64,000 nt of DNA from Dillenia suffruticosa (lineage: Eukaryota > Streptophyta > Magnoliopsida > Dilleniales > Dilleniaceae), in assembly GCA_033439265.1 (NCBI GenBank), contig JAVTVX010000013.1, positions 1,452,501-1,516,500 on the forward strand, read 5' to 3'. A model generated the notes under the pieces. That model was given only the letters and a program-made list of their open reading frames with translations, had not been told where the DNA came from and made no database searches. Every line of letters starts with the position of its first letter. The stretch's first letter is position 1. A program made the position numbers and the translations under genes. Below, in pieces: positions 35,289 through 48,052 of this stretch.

Positions 35289-37503
35289 ACTTTCTCTGTT
35301 TTCGCGTTTTTCTTTACCGTTCTGTTCTGATTTCTCTCTCTCTCTCTCCTTTTTCTTCGGTGACTGCATTTGTATCCTGTTATAGCTAAACTAGGAACTA
35401 TTGATTTTCATCTAAATTATTTAGAATTATGCAAATTTCGATTGCCTTATTAATAAAATCACATAAAGAAAATCAAAAGCATGACATGAAATGTCTTAGT
35501 AATAGCATACTGAGTCACTGACTATGATAATGTCTGAGTAATTCAAAATTTGAAAAGGGTGATGATTAAATCATTGAGCATATTTGAATAAATAATTTGA
35601 AAAAATTATTTTTAATTTTGTTGGAGAGTAGCCTAATAATAAATAAATAGAGAGAGAGAGGTGTGACCATTAACCACGTGGCATATCGACCAAGACGCGT
35701 CCAAAGCACCCGTGTGCCAGTGGTGGGTCTCACACTAATGACTCCATTGCATTCTCCAATAAAGCACTATGTTTAAATTCCAAAAGCAATGCCACGTTTT
35801 TGTTTCAAGCTGTTATTAAGCAATTCTTTTTTTTTTTTTTTTTTCTTTTTTAAGAAAAGTGTGGGACTTTGTGGGTGCTAATGTTCAGGCTTAAATCATC
35901 CTAATTTTAAAATTAAAAATATAAATAATTCTTATTTTAAGTTGATCGATTATATTAATATTTTTAATAAAAAATAATTTAAAATAATTCCATAATAAAG
36001 ATATTTTTATAATTAGATCTAATTCAAACCCCTTCATTATAATTCTTAAAAAAAATCAAAGGTCAAGCTATTTATTTAATTTTTGATTGATTTGATATAA
36101 CCCTAATATTATTCTATTGTTAGCAAAGCGGAGAGACCTTTTTGTGTAAAAAGACAGGATGGGGGCCTGACCTCTTGATTTGGTTTTAATATTTCATATA
36201 CGGATTCGGTAGCAGCCTGTGCATCGTTTATGCATCGAGATGCAACTTAAGCCCACTTTATCCCTTTACTTTCAAGTTATCAAAGCTAACTTTATGGTGA
36301 GTGGTATCATTCTCAGATCAAAATGACCAAAGACTTTAATTATTTACTTTAAACATCTTAAATCAAGCACATCTTGTCTCCATTCTTCATTTCATAAGCC
36401 TTTAAACATGGTGTTAATGAACTTCTACATGGTGAAAAGGGTTATGAATAATTGGATAATTATCATTGTCTTCTATGATTCTAACATTGTAGACCAAAAA
36501 TGCAAATTTTTCTTACTACTATTTTTATATTTAATATTACACATGTATATAAATATTATCTTATGAAATATAGCTAAAAATTGATCGCCCACACAAATTT
36601 GGTCAAAAGAGGGATGTAATCAGGAAGCACTTGATATGGATTTTTATGGATGATAGCTCTGCGCAAACACATATCAATGGTAGGGCTCAGAAGGAGAGAA
36701 AATCTAAATATAGATTTATGTCTGTCCAGAGAAACCCTTTATCGAAATGCTGGGTCCCAGAAATGGGTCGCTAAGAAATATATGTATCATATTTATATTA
36801 TGTTCATTGTTATTATTTTATGGACAATAACACACTGAGAGCTGCAAACCGTCCTGTAGTACCTTACCTGCTATGCTGCCATTGCATGATTGTGTTGTAC
36901 AAGAAATGGAAATTTCTTAGCATGGCCAAACCGGGTAAAATCCATTTTCACTGCAAACAACATGAAGCCCTCCTGGAAATTGTTTCTCCATATCAGTGAA
37001 AATGATTCTAAGTTTTGTGGTCACTAGTTGAACATGGGCCAACTGGGGTGCACAAATGTTAATCCAAATATCTTTCGTCCCACTCTTACCATCCAAAGTA
37101 ACTTGTAAGAGGTAAGGAACATGTGGTGTGTGTGTTGAGAAAGAGAGAGAGAGAGAGAGAATATGCCATGAGTGGTAAGGGTTTTGTAGGTTGTCACTAA
37201 TTGCATAAATTTTTGTTTTGATATAAAAATTGCATAAATTTGATAAATTGTCTTCCCTCGCCCCCCAACAAAAGCGGGGAATTTCTTTTAATTCAATTCT
37301 TTAATAGTTGTAGTATTGATTAAACATGTTGGCAATACTTTTTAACCATCCAAAAAGGAAAAATTACAAGTTACTCGTGCTAATATAGAAATTCTGGAAA
37401 ATTGTTTTTCACTGCTCGACTTGGTGGAAATGGGAATCCAAATCAAGTGTTCCCACCGAAAGCATGCCCTTCTTTTTCTTATTTCAACTGTTCTAAACAC
37501 CTT

Positions 37504-37505
<2 letters not shown>

Positions 37506-37559
<54 letters not shown>
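37506..37559. repeat. (AG)27 microsatellite
   Basis: A perfect dinucleotide run of 54 bp, the longest simple repeat in the window and a likely length-polymorphic site. Both strands show overlapping open frames here (RERERE / SLSLSL), which are artefacts. Confidence 0.95.
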
Positions 37560-37562
<3 letters not shown>

Positions 37563-39160
37563 GACATTCCCAGCCTCCCAACTTAAATGTTCCTACATTG
37601 AACAGGCATTTTATACGGCTTTTATGGCTCATGTCTCCCACCTTTCACCTACCAAAAGCCAATTGACTCAATCAGGTGTATTTATGTATATTCTCCAACT
37701 CATTTTTCCCTTGATCACAGATCAACTTTTTTTTTTTTAAATACAACTTTAATTAAAAATATCAGCAAAATATTCATTAATGCCAATATCGGGTAAATAC
37801 CAGGACCTCTTCTCATTTGAGATTGAGGCTTGGACCCCTCTTCTTCTATTTCCAAGAGTTATAGCCTTCCCAAAAAAAAAAAAGGATTTATAAGTATAGT
37901 TAATCAAACTGTACCAAATTTTAATTTTTGACCGGACTATATAATTTTTATCCAATTATTACTATTTAGTTGCAAATGGTAGGACCGAGTCCCCACTAAG
38001 GTCTACAACTCGATCCACAACTCATTTGAACCGTATCATGTAATGGTTGCGTGTGAACGAATCCCGTGATTTGCAGCCTCATTGTGCTTCCCCAAATTTA
38101 TTGTTCCTAGAGTGGGGTGATATTTTTGTAGACCCACTCACTCACCACACTGTGGTTCTTGCATAAATGCTTTATACTATTCATGGCTCGGTTGAATAAA
38201 TGCTATTCTAGTCAATATTGCTTGCAATCATCGTTAACAGCAAGATCGCTTGTGTTCCCTTTGAGAACCAATTGTTTTAACTTTAGAACTGTGTTGTGAA
38301 ATTTTTGTTCCTAAAAAAATATCCGTTCACTCTAGTCACAACACTAAATTGTTTTAAATAAAATCTTAGAAACGGAAAAGAGTCGACTTGTGAGTTTCAC
38401 AACTATTTAAATTAAATTAATTAAAATTTTAAATATTGATTATCAAAAGACCAAAAAAAAAAAAAAACCTTCCTTTTATGAGTTGCAAGCCTAGTTTGAA
38501 AAAATTGAGATTGACCCAATTTTTCAACTTTAAAATTTATTAATATAATAATAATTTTTTTAAATTTTGATTTTTTACTTGCAGAATTCTATTTTTTAAT
38601 TAAAAAATTATTAAAAATAAAATTAATCAACATGATCATGTCACGTCGATTTCGAACCTTTGAGCATTACAATGGTGGGCTCTTCAAATTTGTGATTATC
38701 TATCTTTTGCGGCAGAAATATGTATTTATTAATAACTCTTTACATTAGCGATAACCTAAAAACTAATTTATATTTATTACCTAAAAACTAATTTATTTTT
38801 TTTTCTTTTTTTTTTTTTGTGTAGTTTGATTAGCATAAACAAAGCGAGTTGCTTATGTTTATATATTTACTCCTCTGAGTTTTTCTTTTTCTTGTTCTCT
38901 CCCTCTTTCATTTTTTCCTTTTTTTTTTATTTTTTGGATCACTACTTCGAGTTTAAATAATTTAGCATGGTAGCATTCATCCCCAAAACTTGTTATGGGC
39001 ACAAAAAAAAAAAAGAAAAAAAGCAAAATTGCCCTTGGATTTTAAATAATTGTCAAATTAGCCCCAACATATTTTCTTTTCGGCAATGTCTCAGTCAATT
39101 TTAAATCTTGACAAAATTGGTAAAGTCATCCATTAAATCCCACGTTCAAGTCACGTGAAG

Positions 39161-39218
39161 GCATGTGGTGAAAGAAAAATAATAACAAAGCATGTGGTGA
39201 AAGAAAAATAATAACAAA
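39161..39218. repeat. Tandem duplication of a 29-bp unit
   Basis: The unit beginning GCATGTGGTGAAAGAAAAAT occurs twice back to back without mismatches. No hairpin or coding role is apparent. Confidence 0.9.
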
Positions 39219-40166
39219 TTTAAAATATTTCTCTTTTCTTTCTCCCCTCCCCCTTCTCTCCCTCTTCCTTGGTTCAAGAATCCCCCCTGGCCTCAGCTTT
39301 CAAGATCCCTTGTCTCCCTTTTTTATATTTTCAATTATCAAAACAACGAAGAAATTTGCCAGAGAAGGACAAATCTCAACCCAACTATTCAAAACAACAA
39401 AGACATATCGTGAATTTATTATTCTAATGCCCAATCGGATAAATCAAAATCCCAACCCAACCATTCAAATCCCCCTAAAAGTATCCCTTGACAACAACCC
39501 CAATCACTGTAGCATAAGGAGAGATGAACCAATTTCAGAAGATTCTTTCTTTCATCTTGTCTGTGTCCAAAAAATTAACAAGATTAGTAGAAATTGAACC
39601 TAAAATTAAGTAGAGAGAGAGAGAGAAGACGATAAGAAGTAGAAGAAAGGGAAAAAGAAACAATGAAAAAGAAAATGAGAGAACAGAGAAAAGTTCTCGA
39701 TGTGCAACTGATCTGAGGAGCATATGAGATTTATTTCTTATTCTCATTATTGGGGGTGTGAGGTCTAGGGTTCTTGATAGAAGATAGTGAGAATCGGAAC
39801 ATCTCAGGTTTTTTATTTTTTATTTTTCTTTTTTATTTTTTTATATTCAGTCTAAATCTTTATTCCATGAAAGAGAGAAGAAAAGGAGGATGGGAAGATG
39901 GAAGAAGGAAGAGGTAATTTTGCATTTTTCTAATAGGAGAGAAAAAAGGCAACAAGATCGAGAGTGTTATCAAATCCTTGTGATTTTTCCATTGGCTTCT
40001 TGATTAAAAATGGCCTTATGAGGCCCAATTTTAGCATATACTGTTGGCCCAATCAACATAAATTCCACCAGTCCTCAAATTAAAATTTCAAAAACCCTTA
40101 TTTTCTGTCACCGACTTTTGCGGACCTGAAAAACAAGAAACCGGCGAAACAACGGTCGGACCCACA

Positions 40167-42509
40167 ATGGAAGATCAAGACCCGAGAGGCATCGTTTCAA
40201 CCTCTGGCTGCGACATCTGGCAATCCTCTGCCCCGCAGCACCGCCATCTCTTCGCCACCGCCACAGCCACCGCCGCCGCTTTCGGCTCTCTCCTCCTCGT
40301 CGAAAGTCTCCCAACTCTCTCCCCCTCATACTTCGCCGCCGCAATCTCCTCCCTACTCCGTCGGAACTCTAGACTTTTCCGCCGTTGCCGCGCTCTCCAA
40401 TTTTTCTCTCAATTGTCATCCCGCTGCTTCCTCAAAACTCTGTCTTCGCATTCGAAGGCCTCCGACGCCATTTTAGTTCTGGTCGAGGTCTCGAAAAGGC
40501 CAAACGAGGTTGTGTCGACATCAACATTGAGATGTGTTGTGAAGCGCTTGGGTTTTGGTAGGGTTTTGTGATTTGGCAGATTGGAATTCGGTGAAATTGC
40601 CTATTATGTCTCTTTTGAAATTTTCAGTTGATCAGCGTCCCAAGGTAATAACACTTACATCGAAAATACTGAAGTTTGATATGGATGAATAATTAGAAAT
40701 GTCTATTTATCTGAATATGGGTATTCCTATTAATGTGTTACTTGTTATTCTAATTTTACTTTGTCAAAAAAACAAAGTTAACGACTTCAACTTAACCATC
40801 ACTTCTTGATTACTTGTTTGGATCATTTTTTCTTGATTCTTGTAGTTATTTACCTTTATTGATCTTTTAATTTTTCAATTAGATCGGTAAAAAAACCATA
40901 TGGATTAGAAACTTTTTATTTTGTCATCCACTAGTTTGATCACACATATCCTTAATTAGCTTGATATCCTACAAGCCTTTTCTTTCTGTAAATTGTCACA
41001 TTACTTCTCTAGGACTCCATCTAGGAACTTGCCACATTGCTGTTTATGATTGCCAATAATAGTCCTATTTCTTTCTTTTTCACTTGTAATACTAAAAATC
41101 ATTCCTATTCAGTTGTAAGCCTTTCCTGTTGAGCAACCCTCTTCAAGCCTAAGCCCTTAAATTGCTATGTTAAGTGCTTTAATTTCGATCCAGCCTCTCT
41201 AATTTCATTTATAGTCCTTGTTACATACAGTAAGAATCTAGTTTCAGTCTTCTAAGGCCTTCCAGCATCAGTCTAAAGAGCTTATAGCCAGCTGATCCAT
41301 TTTGGTTTCTTTCCTCTCTATTTTAGTGAGACCCTGAAATTTGTTTTGTGTAGCCAGAATGGAGCTTCTCTCTCTCTCTCTCTCTCTTGTTGGGGGTGGG
41401 AGGGGATAGATCCTTGCATCTGTACTCGTAACAACACACAGGTCACAGTGATACTGGAAATCATGATAAGGAAATGCGGTTGTGTCAGTTGCTCCAGAGG
41501 AATACAAAGGTTTCTTAAAGAGCATTTTGAAGGTAATGGCATCAAATCTCATTTATTGATTTCTCAATGGCGGAAACAAAAATGGTTGATCATTTCCCTT
41601 TTTCATTGTTTTGAATTTTTATCTTTCAATGAGTCTAATGCAGAAGGTTTTATAGGTCTAACGGATGAGTATGTCTCTCTTTGTGGGTCCCTGAAATTTT
41701 TTTGGATGAGTTGATTGGAGAAGGTGTTGTGATAAGTCCCTAGAACTGCTTTTATAACATTGATTTACCTCTAAACCATGTTAGTGTCTACTTACGTTAA
41801 TGGACCGAATTAAAATATAACCTAGATAGGCATGTAGAGTACAATAAAGAAACTTGGTTGAAAGAACACTTACGATAAATGATGGCCACCATTGAGTTTT
41901 TTCCCTTTATGTTTATTCTCTATAGTTTTTAAATTGCTCCACGGTTTCTTTTAATTCTCTTACTGCAGAACCGTCACGGCAGGTCAAATTCGAAGGAAGC
42001 TGCAGCCAGTGAGAAGGCATCCATACCTACTGATTCGCTTCCAAAGGGGTCTGATTTCTTTCTTCTGCTCATAACTTTCCATTTTTCTTTCTATATTTTG
42101 TTTTAGTATGCTTGCTATCATTTTTTGTTGAATGTCAGTCTTAAAAAGAGGAAACACAAGGAGTCTAGTCTTTCATTTGAAGAAACTGGCTCGACGAAAG
42201 CCGGAAGAAGAGAAAGGGAGGCAAGAATGAAAAATTAAGAACTGCTAGCAAAGAGGAAGCCGACACATCCTTCTGTGTCAGAACTACCGGCGATTCAGAT
42301 AAAAATTCAGATTGGATTCTAGTCAGAAAAAATCCAGTAAGGGTTATCCCAAAGGGAGAAAGAACAGAAGATACTTTGAAAGAGCGCCCAGCAATGGTGG
42401 AAAGAAAAAGTGGGTGCTGACATGAAAGAATGAGCGCAAGAATGGGGATAATAACTTGAAATCTCAAAAGCACAAAAAATTTATGAGACAAAGGAAGACT
42501 AATCCATAA
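40167..42509 (+). pseudogene. RRP12-like (NUC173, ribosome biogenesis) pseudogene, internally deleted
   Basis: RRP12 proteins are long HEAT-repeat factors (over 1,000 aa) for pre-ribosome export. The 5' exon (40167-40644, donor AAG/GTAATA) starts MEDQDPR and shows SSAPQHRHLFATA, SYFAAAIS, LDFSAVAALS, IVIPLLPQNS, KASDAILVLVEVSKRP, LRCVVKRLG, VLVGFCDLADWNSVKL and LLKFSVDQRPK in family order, but spread over reading frames 0, 1, 2, 0 and 1, so at least four frameshifts. After 1.3 kb, only C-terminal pieces follow: NRHGRSNSKEAAASEK from 41969, LKKRKHKESSLSFEETGS near 42143, then LAKRKPTHPSVSELP, VRVIPKGER, LKERPAMVE and KHKKFMRQRKTNP before TAA at 42507-42509, with internal stops. Nearly the whole middle of the gene is missing. 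Exon/intron order persists, so it arose by DNA duplication plus deletion, not retroposition. Confidence 0.85.
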
Positions 42510-45500
42510 AAACTATGCAAAGGAGATTTCTAACAATTCCTGTTATCTTCGTAATTTTCAAAAGAAATTTAATTATTGTTCTAATATGTACACTCTCTCT
42601 TGCATTTCTTTAAAAACTCTCCTAAAATATTTGTGTTTAAGAATAAAAATTTGAGGTGGGAATGGAATAGAAGTCTTGGTTGCAATTGCCCAAGCATCAG
42701 TACCTACGGTACAAGGCAGTAGCCGGTTGGCTGGCAGAACCTCAAACCCCGTGCTTCTGTCATGAAATTTACTGAAATCAAGGCGAGAGAGTTTCCAATG
42801 ACCAAAACAAATTTTGTTATAGCATTCATTTTATTCATGGCCTCAAAATCTTTCATATTAGATCTCTTAAAATAAAAAAAAAAATAGAAAACCTCATTTT
42901 TGTGTTTATAATAAAAAAAATTCTGGAAAAATTTTGATGTTTAAAAATTATTTTTAGATGGTCTGACTAACTTTGTCGACATCACGCTGGTATGGTGTTA
43001 ATTCCCCCCCCCCCAAAAAAAAATCAAATAGGCTAAAAAAATTAGCCCCACATCGGTGTCACACTGATATGGTGGGCTAAATTCGTAATATCAAAAAACT
43101 GTTTGGGAATAACACTAAAATTATAATTATTTTCATTTTAAAAATGAAAATTAGGATTTTGTTTAAAAAATTATCTAATAAACAAACATGCTAATCCTTT
43201 TTACAATTTATAACTAATAATGATGTAATTTTATCTAATATTTATTAAAAATACTTACTATTTGCATCTATGTCATTGGGGGTGAATAAACTAGTATTCA
43301 AATTCAAGGGAGTGTCCCCAACGGGACAGTCTAGTGATATAAATCCCTTCCCCCAATCTGATGATTTCAGATTTGAATATTTTTTAAAAATAAAAAAAAT
43401 AAAAAAAAATAAAAAAAATAAAAAATTGAGGGGTTGAAGAATGCCACCCCCTCCTTGTGGACCATGGCAAATTGATAACATAACTAGTGTCATGTTACCG
43501 GTGAGGCTCATGGAGCTCCCCTCCCACCTCTTTTCTTTGAATGAAACTAGAAAATTAAATTTCTTCCTCCTAGGGCTGAATTCGTCTGAGAAGCTAGTTC
43601 ACCCTTTTAAGAAACGTAGAGCTCTATATGATTTTTATTCACACATAAAGATAAAAACTTTTGTGATATACACAAAATTATAAAATATATCACTTTTACT
43701 AATAAAAATAATTTAAAAATCACATAAATCCATTTTGAGAAATAAATTTTCTTACCATGTTGACATTATTTTCTTTGTGAGAATTAGGTCAAGTAAAACT
43801 TGTGTAAATAAAGAAACGATACTGTTATTTTTTTTATAATCAATTTGTCAAACTCATATTCTAATTAATTTAATTAAAAAATTATCAAGTTCTAATATAA
43901 TTATTTTATTTTTAAATTTTAAAATCAAAATTCAATTAAAAAATTTAATAACACACAATAAACTCGTGCAAATGAGGTCAATTAGTCACCATGAGCCTTA
44001 GAGACAGGACAAGTAGGTTTAGTCACCACGGTTGAAGCCAACATGGTGGTACTGGCGCATGATCCACAACACATAACAAATAAGATCTTTTGACCCATAT
44101 TTCTATAATAGTAACTTTTTGTGATTTTGTGGTAGAAATATTTTTTAAAATATTAAATAGTAAAATTATTTTATAATAGTTATCTACTATTTTATTATTA
44201 TTTATTAAATAATGATTTTATGAACACAAATACCCATTAAAATGGTATAAAGTCCTTTAATTTTATGTATCTTAGGCTATTATTTAAGAAAAAAAATTGA
44301 AGAGAGCACACATATATGTGATGTCTTTGATCTCTGATACTCTGAAATTTCTTAACGGTGAGATTTTGTGTTTTGGGAGCATTTAAGTTGACAGGGCAAA
44401 TGTGTTTGCCCCATCTGATGTCAGAGTATTAATAAGTTGACAGAGCAAATAATGTTTGCACATGGGGTCTTCACAGTCCAGGGCCTTTTTGAGAAACTGA
44501 ACCTTCGTACATGAACGTCGTGAAGGAAGTCAATAATTTCAACCCAAGAGCTGGACCCAGCTCGAGACCAACCCAAAACCCACCGACAAAAACAAAAATG
44601 CACGACCAGCACCACACGGTGGGTACCTTTTTTTGTTATTGCACGCGTAGATCTTGGCCCAAGGGGCGAGAAACGTATTGCATTTTTGTAATTGCGACAG
44701 GAAAGAAATTGTGGTTTAAAAAACCACGGTTGTACATTATGCCCAAAAAAAAAAAAACCCTCATATTATTTCTTAAGTTTTATGAAATAAGATATTTTTA
44801 ATTATTTTATATTTTGATATTCTCTGAAATTTTTAAAGAAGGTGAAAGGGTTTAGCATGATTTAAGCACAAAACCTTAAGCATTGATTTTTTTTTTTTTT
44901 TTTTTTAATTTTATGAAATAACTATCCACTTCAAAAGTGTAGGTGACATAAATTTGAAATCTTCCATCCACCTTGGTAGCTAGTTTTAAGTTTGAAATAA
45001 GTTTTCTTCTGGTGTGATATCAATCCCATTTCAAAATCTAAGTGTGTTTCATCATTTCCAAACCTATCGTGCCATATTTAGGTTATTCCCCACGCTTACA
45101 TGTGGAGTTAGTCATATTTAGAAAAGTGATGTTAATCTAGTATCGATTAATTATTTCAATTTTTAAGGCATTGCTCATAAATTTGGAAATATCCCTTTCT
45201 AATTTTTGGGGTAAGAATCAAGTAATTTCTTAATATAGTATTAAAGTCCCTTCAAAACGCAAATCTATCTTATTGGGTTTACATTTATTTTTATCAAGTC
45301 ATATATGAATTATCCCAGACCTAGGACCTAGAGGCAAGGGATGCAATTGCCTACCTTGGACATAACCTTGGTCCACCTTTGCCCACGTACATATGCAGTT
45401 AGTCATTTGTGGAGGAGATCTTAACTCCCACATCAGCTAACTCAATATTTAGAACTTAATAAATAAATTTGGGAACAATCCTCTTTAGCAATAATTTTTT

Positions 45501-46008
45501 AAGATACAAACCAATTGAACAGTGTTATTAATTATTATTTTAAGATCACAGCTAAAATCTTTTAATTGGAAAAATGATGGGCAAAATAATTATATATATA
45601 TAAAAAAAATTGATGAATAAGATGGTGATACTAAATTGTATTAATATATGTATAAATATATATATGTATGTATATATTATATAGGTCATGAGACTTTTGT
45701 GGTTGTGCGCTCCCATAAGAGCATTTATATGGCCGACAGCCCTCAAATTGTATTAGGATTGCTTTCATTGTCCCATTTTATGGGTCAACCAGAAGTTGCT
45801 TGTAGTCTTTTTTGGATTTCAGGGACACCTGTTCACGAAGAATAACGTTGTCTTTTAATCATGCTTAAATTGATGAATAACGTGGTCATTTGAACAATTG
45901 CTATTTTGGGTCTCCTTGTCCTCTAAATAAACTTCTTTGGCCTATACATGTCAAACAACTATCGCATGTCACATTTATAGCTTCCAAGATTTGTCTTCCA
46001 AGAATTGC
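42510..46008. other. Intergenic, no gene recognised
   Basis: AT-rich, with homopolymer runs (poly-A/T near 43380-43425, 44745-44757 and 44888-44906), a TA-rich stretch (45590-45682) and a degenerate SINE head near 43313. No coding region is supported. Confidence 0.6.
43313..43430 (+). mobile_element. Degenerate SINE head with A-rich tail
   Basis: GGGACAGTCTAGTGATA resembles a pol III A box region and GATGATTTCAGATTTGAAT a decayed B box, followed by a long A-rich tail. The sequence at 48699-48775 shares this layout. No target-site duplication was identified. Confidence 0.4.
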
Positions 46009-46016
46009 TATAAATA
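46009..46016 (+). promoter_or_regulatory. TATA box of the plus-strand ODC-like pseudogene
   Basis: GCTATAAATAACAC lies 137 bp before the ATG at 46153, a normal spacing for a short-leader plant gene. The promoter appears to have survived the coding damage. Confidence 0.5.
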
Positions 46017-46152
46017 ACACTTTGTATGCTGGGGCATTATAGATCATTACAAAGTTACACTTTCTAAAAAAATTCGCTCTTGTCAAAATTTGCCTCATCT
46101 ATTCCTGAAGAATCCAGACACTTTTAAGGCTTTCTAGAGTATATCTCTCAAA

Positions 46153-47717
46153 ATGGCTCTTCATCAAGAACCAAAAACAAAGGAGGACTTGAATTCCGCT
46201 TCTCTCAAAGCCATGGTATCCGGTTCCATTTGTGTAAGAAAGAGTGGTCGAACCACGTTCCTAAGCATACCCAAAGATGATGAATTGCTCGGTCTCATTC
46301 GGTCCATAGCCAAAAAACAAGAAGTTGAGCCCTTTTACATACTTGACTTGGGTGTTGTCGAAAGGCGGATGGTCGAGTGGAACTCTTATCTTCCCAACAT
46401 TCGACCATACTATGCTTTCAAATGTAACACTAGTCATGGAACCGGGCCGGGCCAGTTTCGGTCCGGTTCAAGGCCGGTTCCCGGAACCGCAGGCTGGGCT
46501 GGCTGCAGTTCCTAGGCCAGTCCGGGCCGGGCCGGGCTGGTTCCAAATTTTATGTAAAATTGAACCGGCCTGGCAAGCTGAACCAGAATCGCTGGGCCGG
46601 TTCGGGTACTGTAGCATCGGGCCGGTTCGCGGGGCCAGGCTTTTTTTGGGCCAGCCAGGCCGGTTTTCAGGCCCAAATCGGCCCGGGCTCATGTCTATGT
46701 AACACTAACCCTTCATTGCTCACGGCTCTTGTGGCACTTGATGGGAATTTTGACTGCACGAGTCGCAGTGAGATTGAGGCAGTCTTGTCTCTAGGAGTGT
46801 CGGCTGACCGCATTGTTTATGCTAATCCATGCCAGGCTATCAGCCACATAAAATATGCGGCAAGTGTAGGCGTCAACCTCACAACCTTCAACACCAAGGA
46901 AGAAATTGACAAGATCAAGAGATGGCAACCAAAATGTGCGTTGTTGCTTCGTATCACGCTCAAGGGCAACAATACTTCATTTCGCGAGCTTGGGAGCAAG
47001 TTTGGAGCGTCCTTAGAAGAGATTGCCCCACTCCTGCACGGTGCACATGGTGCGGGCCTTGCTGTGGTTGGGATAACATTCCATGTAGGGACCAAGCAAA
47101 TGGACCCACATGTTTTCCACGAGGCAATTGCTAGTGCCAAAGCTGTTTTTGACACTGTTTCAGAGCTGAAGTTGCCGCCCATGCATATTCTTAACATTGG
47201 TGGTGGCTTTCAGGCTTCCCCACTTTTCAAGGAAATGGCAAAGGCCATCAATGATGCCATAGAATGCTACTTTCCGGACAAGACCTCTCTCTCAATTATT
47301 GCTGAGCCTGGACGTTATTTTGCTGAGACGGCCTTTAAGCTCGTTACTAACGTGATTGGCAAGAGAGTGAGAGGTGACAAAATGGAGTATTGGATTGACG
47401 ATGGTATATATGGATCGTTTAATCCTCTAACATTGGATCCTTCTTCTCTGATGAATAGCAAGCCATCGGCAGTAATGCGTTGAGAGTCCAAGGGTTGTGA
47501 CTGCCCCACCCCCATGAAGTTGTCAACTGTGTTTGGACAGGCATTGGATTCTGCAGATATTGTGTTGGAGGACTACTTGTTGCCTGAGCTTCAAGTCAGT
47601 GATATGATAGTTTTCCGCAACAGGGGTGCTTATTCTTCCGCTGGTGCAACCAAATTTAATGGCTTCAACATGGGCGATGTCTCGACTTATATTACTTGCA
47701 CAAGCATCAGCTCTTAA
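46153..47717 (+). pseudogene. ornithine-decarboxylase-like pseudogene (copy 1), interrupted by a hAT element
   Basis: The single exon encodes a fold III PLP decarboxylase of the plant ODC family. Seen: FYILDLGVVERRM, YYAFKCN with the PLP lysine, LTTFNTKEEIDKIK, FHVGTKQMDP, ILNIGGGFQ, IIAEPGRYFAETAF, EYWIDDGIYGSFN, and after the lesion STVFGQALDSAD and NRGAYSSAG. Two lesions: a 267-bp element (46431-46697) splits NT/NPS, and TGA at 47481-47483 interrupts the frame 10 codons before the downstream ORF resumes. Without element and duplication the span is 1,290 nt, exactly 430 codons. The expected GPTCD active-site cysteine is GQALD here, a loss independent of the two breaks. It is much more divergent from copies 2-4 than they are from one another and lies on the opposite strand, convergent with copy 2. 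Confidence 0.9.
46431..46697. mobile_element. Non-autonomous hAT element (MITE), 267 bp, GC-rich
   Basis: Perfect 8-bp target-site duplications, TGTAACAC, at 46423-46430 and 46698-46705. Imperfect terminal inverted repeats begin TAGTCATG...CCGGG on the left and TAGACATGAGCCCGGG when the right end is reversed. Eight-bp TSDs and TAG/CAG-starting TIRs define hAT elements. The interior is full of GGCCGG/CCGGTT motifs and has no transposase. Its GC content is strikingly higher than the surroundings. It sits inside the coding exon of the ODC-like pseudogene. Confidence 0.9.
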
Positions 47718-48052
47718 TGCTATTAAGACCCCGTTTGCATGAATTAGTACCATGTCTCTTTCTTCTATCGAGTCTCTAAACATTTAATTGCATTATAATT
47801 CTAGCCCTATGATGGATTACGTTATAATTATTTTTGTAGTTAAAATAAATGTCTTAATCTTTTCTTTATATTAAAATTCTTTTAGATTTTACAGTAGCTC
47901 AGATTTGATACATTTCAAACTTTTTATTAAAATTCCACCACGTACCCTTTTTTATCGGATGTCCCCGAAGGGACCCACATACCCTTTTCTGGTTAAAAAC
48001 AAAATAGATATAACGTTGATATTGAGCCTAGGGCTTACAAAGCCACACGAGC

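Larger units (their letters stand above)
35290..40166. other. Intergenic, no gene recognised
   Basis: AT-rich sequence with several poly-T tracts. It holds an uninterrupted (AG)27 microsatellite (37506-37559) and a tandem pair of 29-bp units (39161-39189 and 39190-39218). ORFs up to 112 codons are repeat-driven or featureless. Confidence 0.6.

Noticed and set aside
38640..38670. GATTTCGAACC as a minus-strand tRNA
   Set aside because: No acceptor stem, D-arm or anticodon arm could be folded around it.
40167..40571. 134-aa plus-strand ORF as a small intact gene
   Set aside because: RRP12-like homology runs through it and continues in other frames, so it is the frameshifted first exon of a pseudogene.
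46560..47483. 307-aa ORF as a complete gene starting at 46560
   Set aside because: Its first 46 codons are translated hAT element sequence. Homology to ODC starts only after the element, and the ORF ends at a premature stop.
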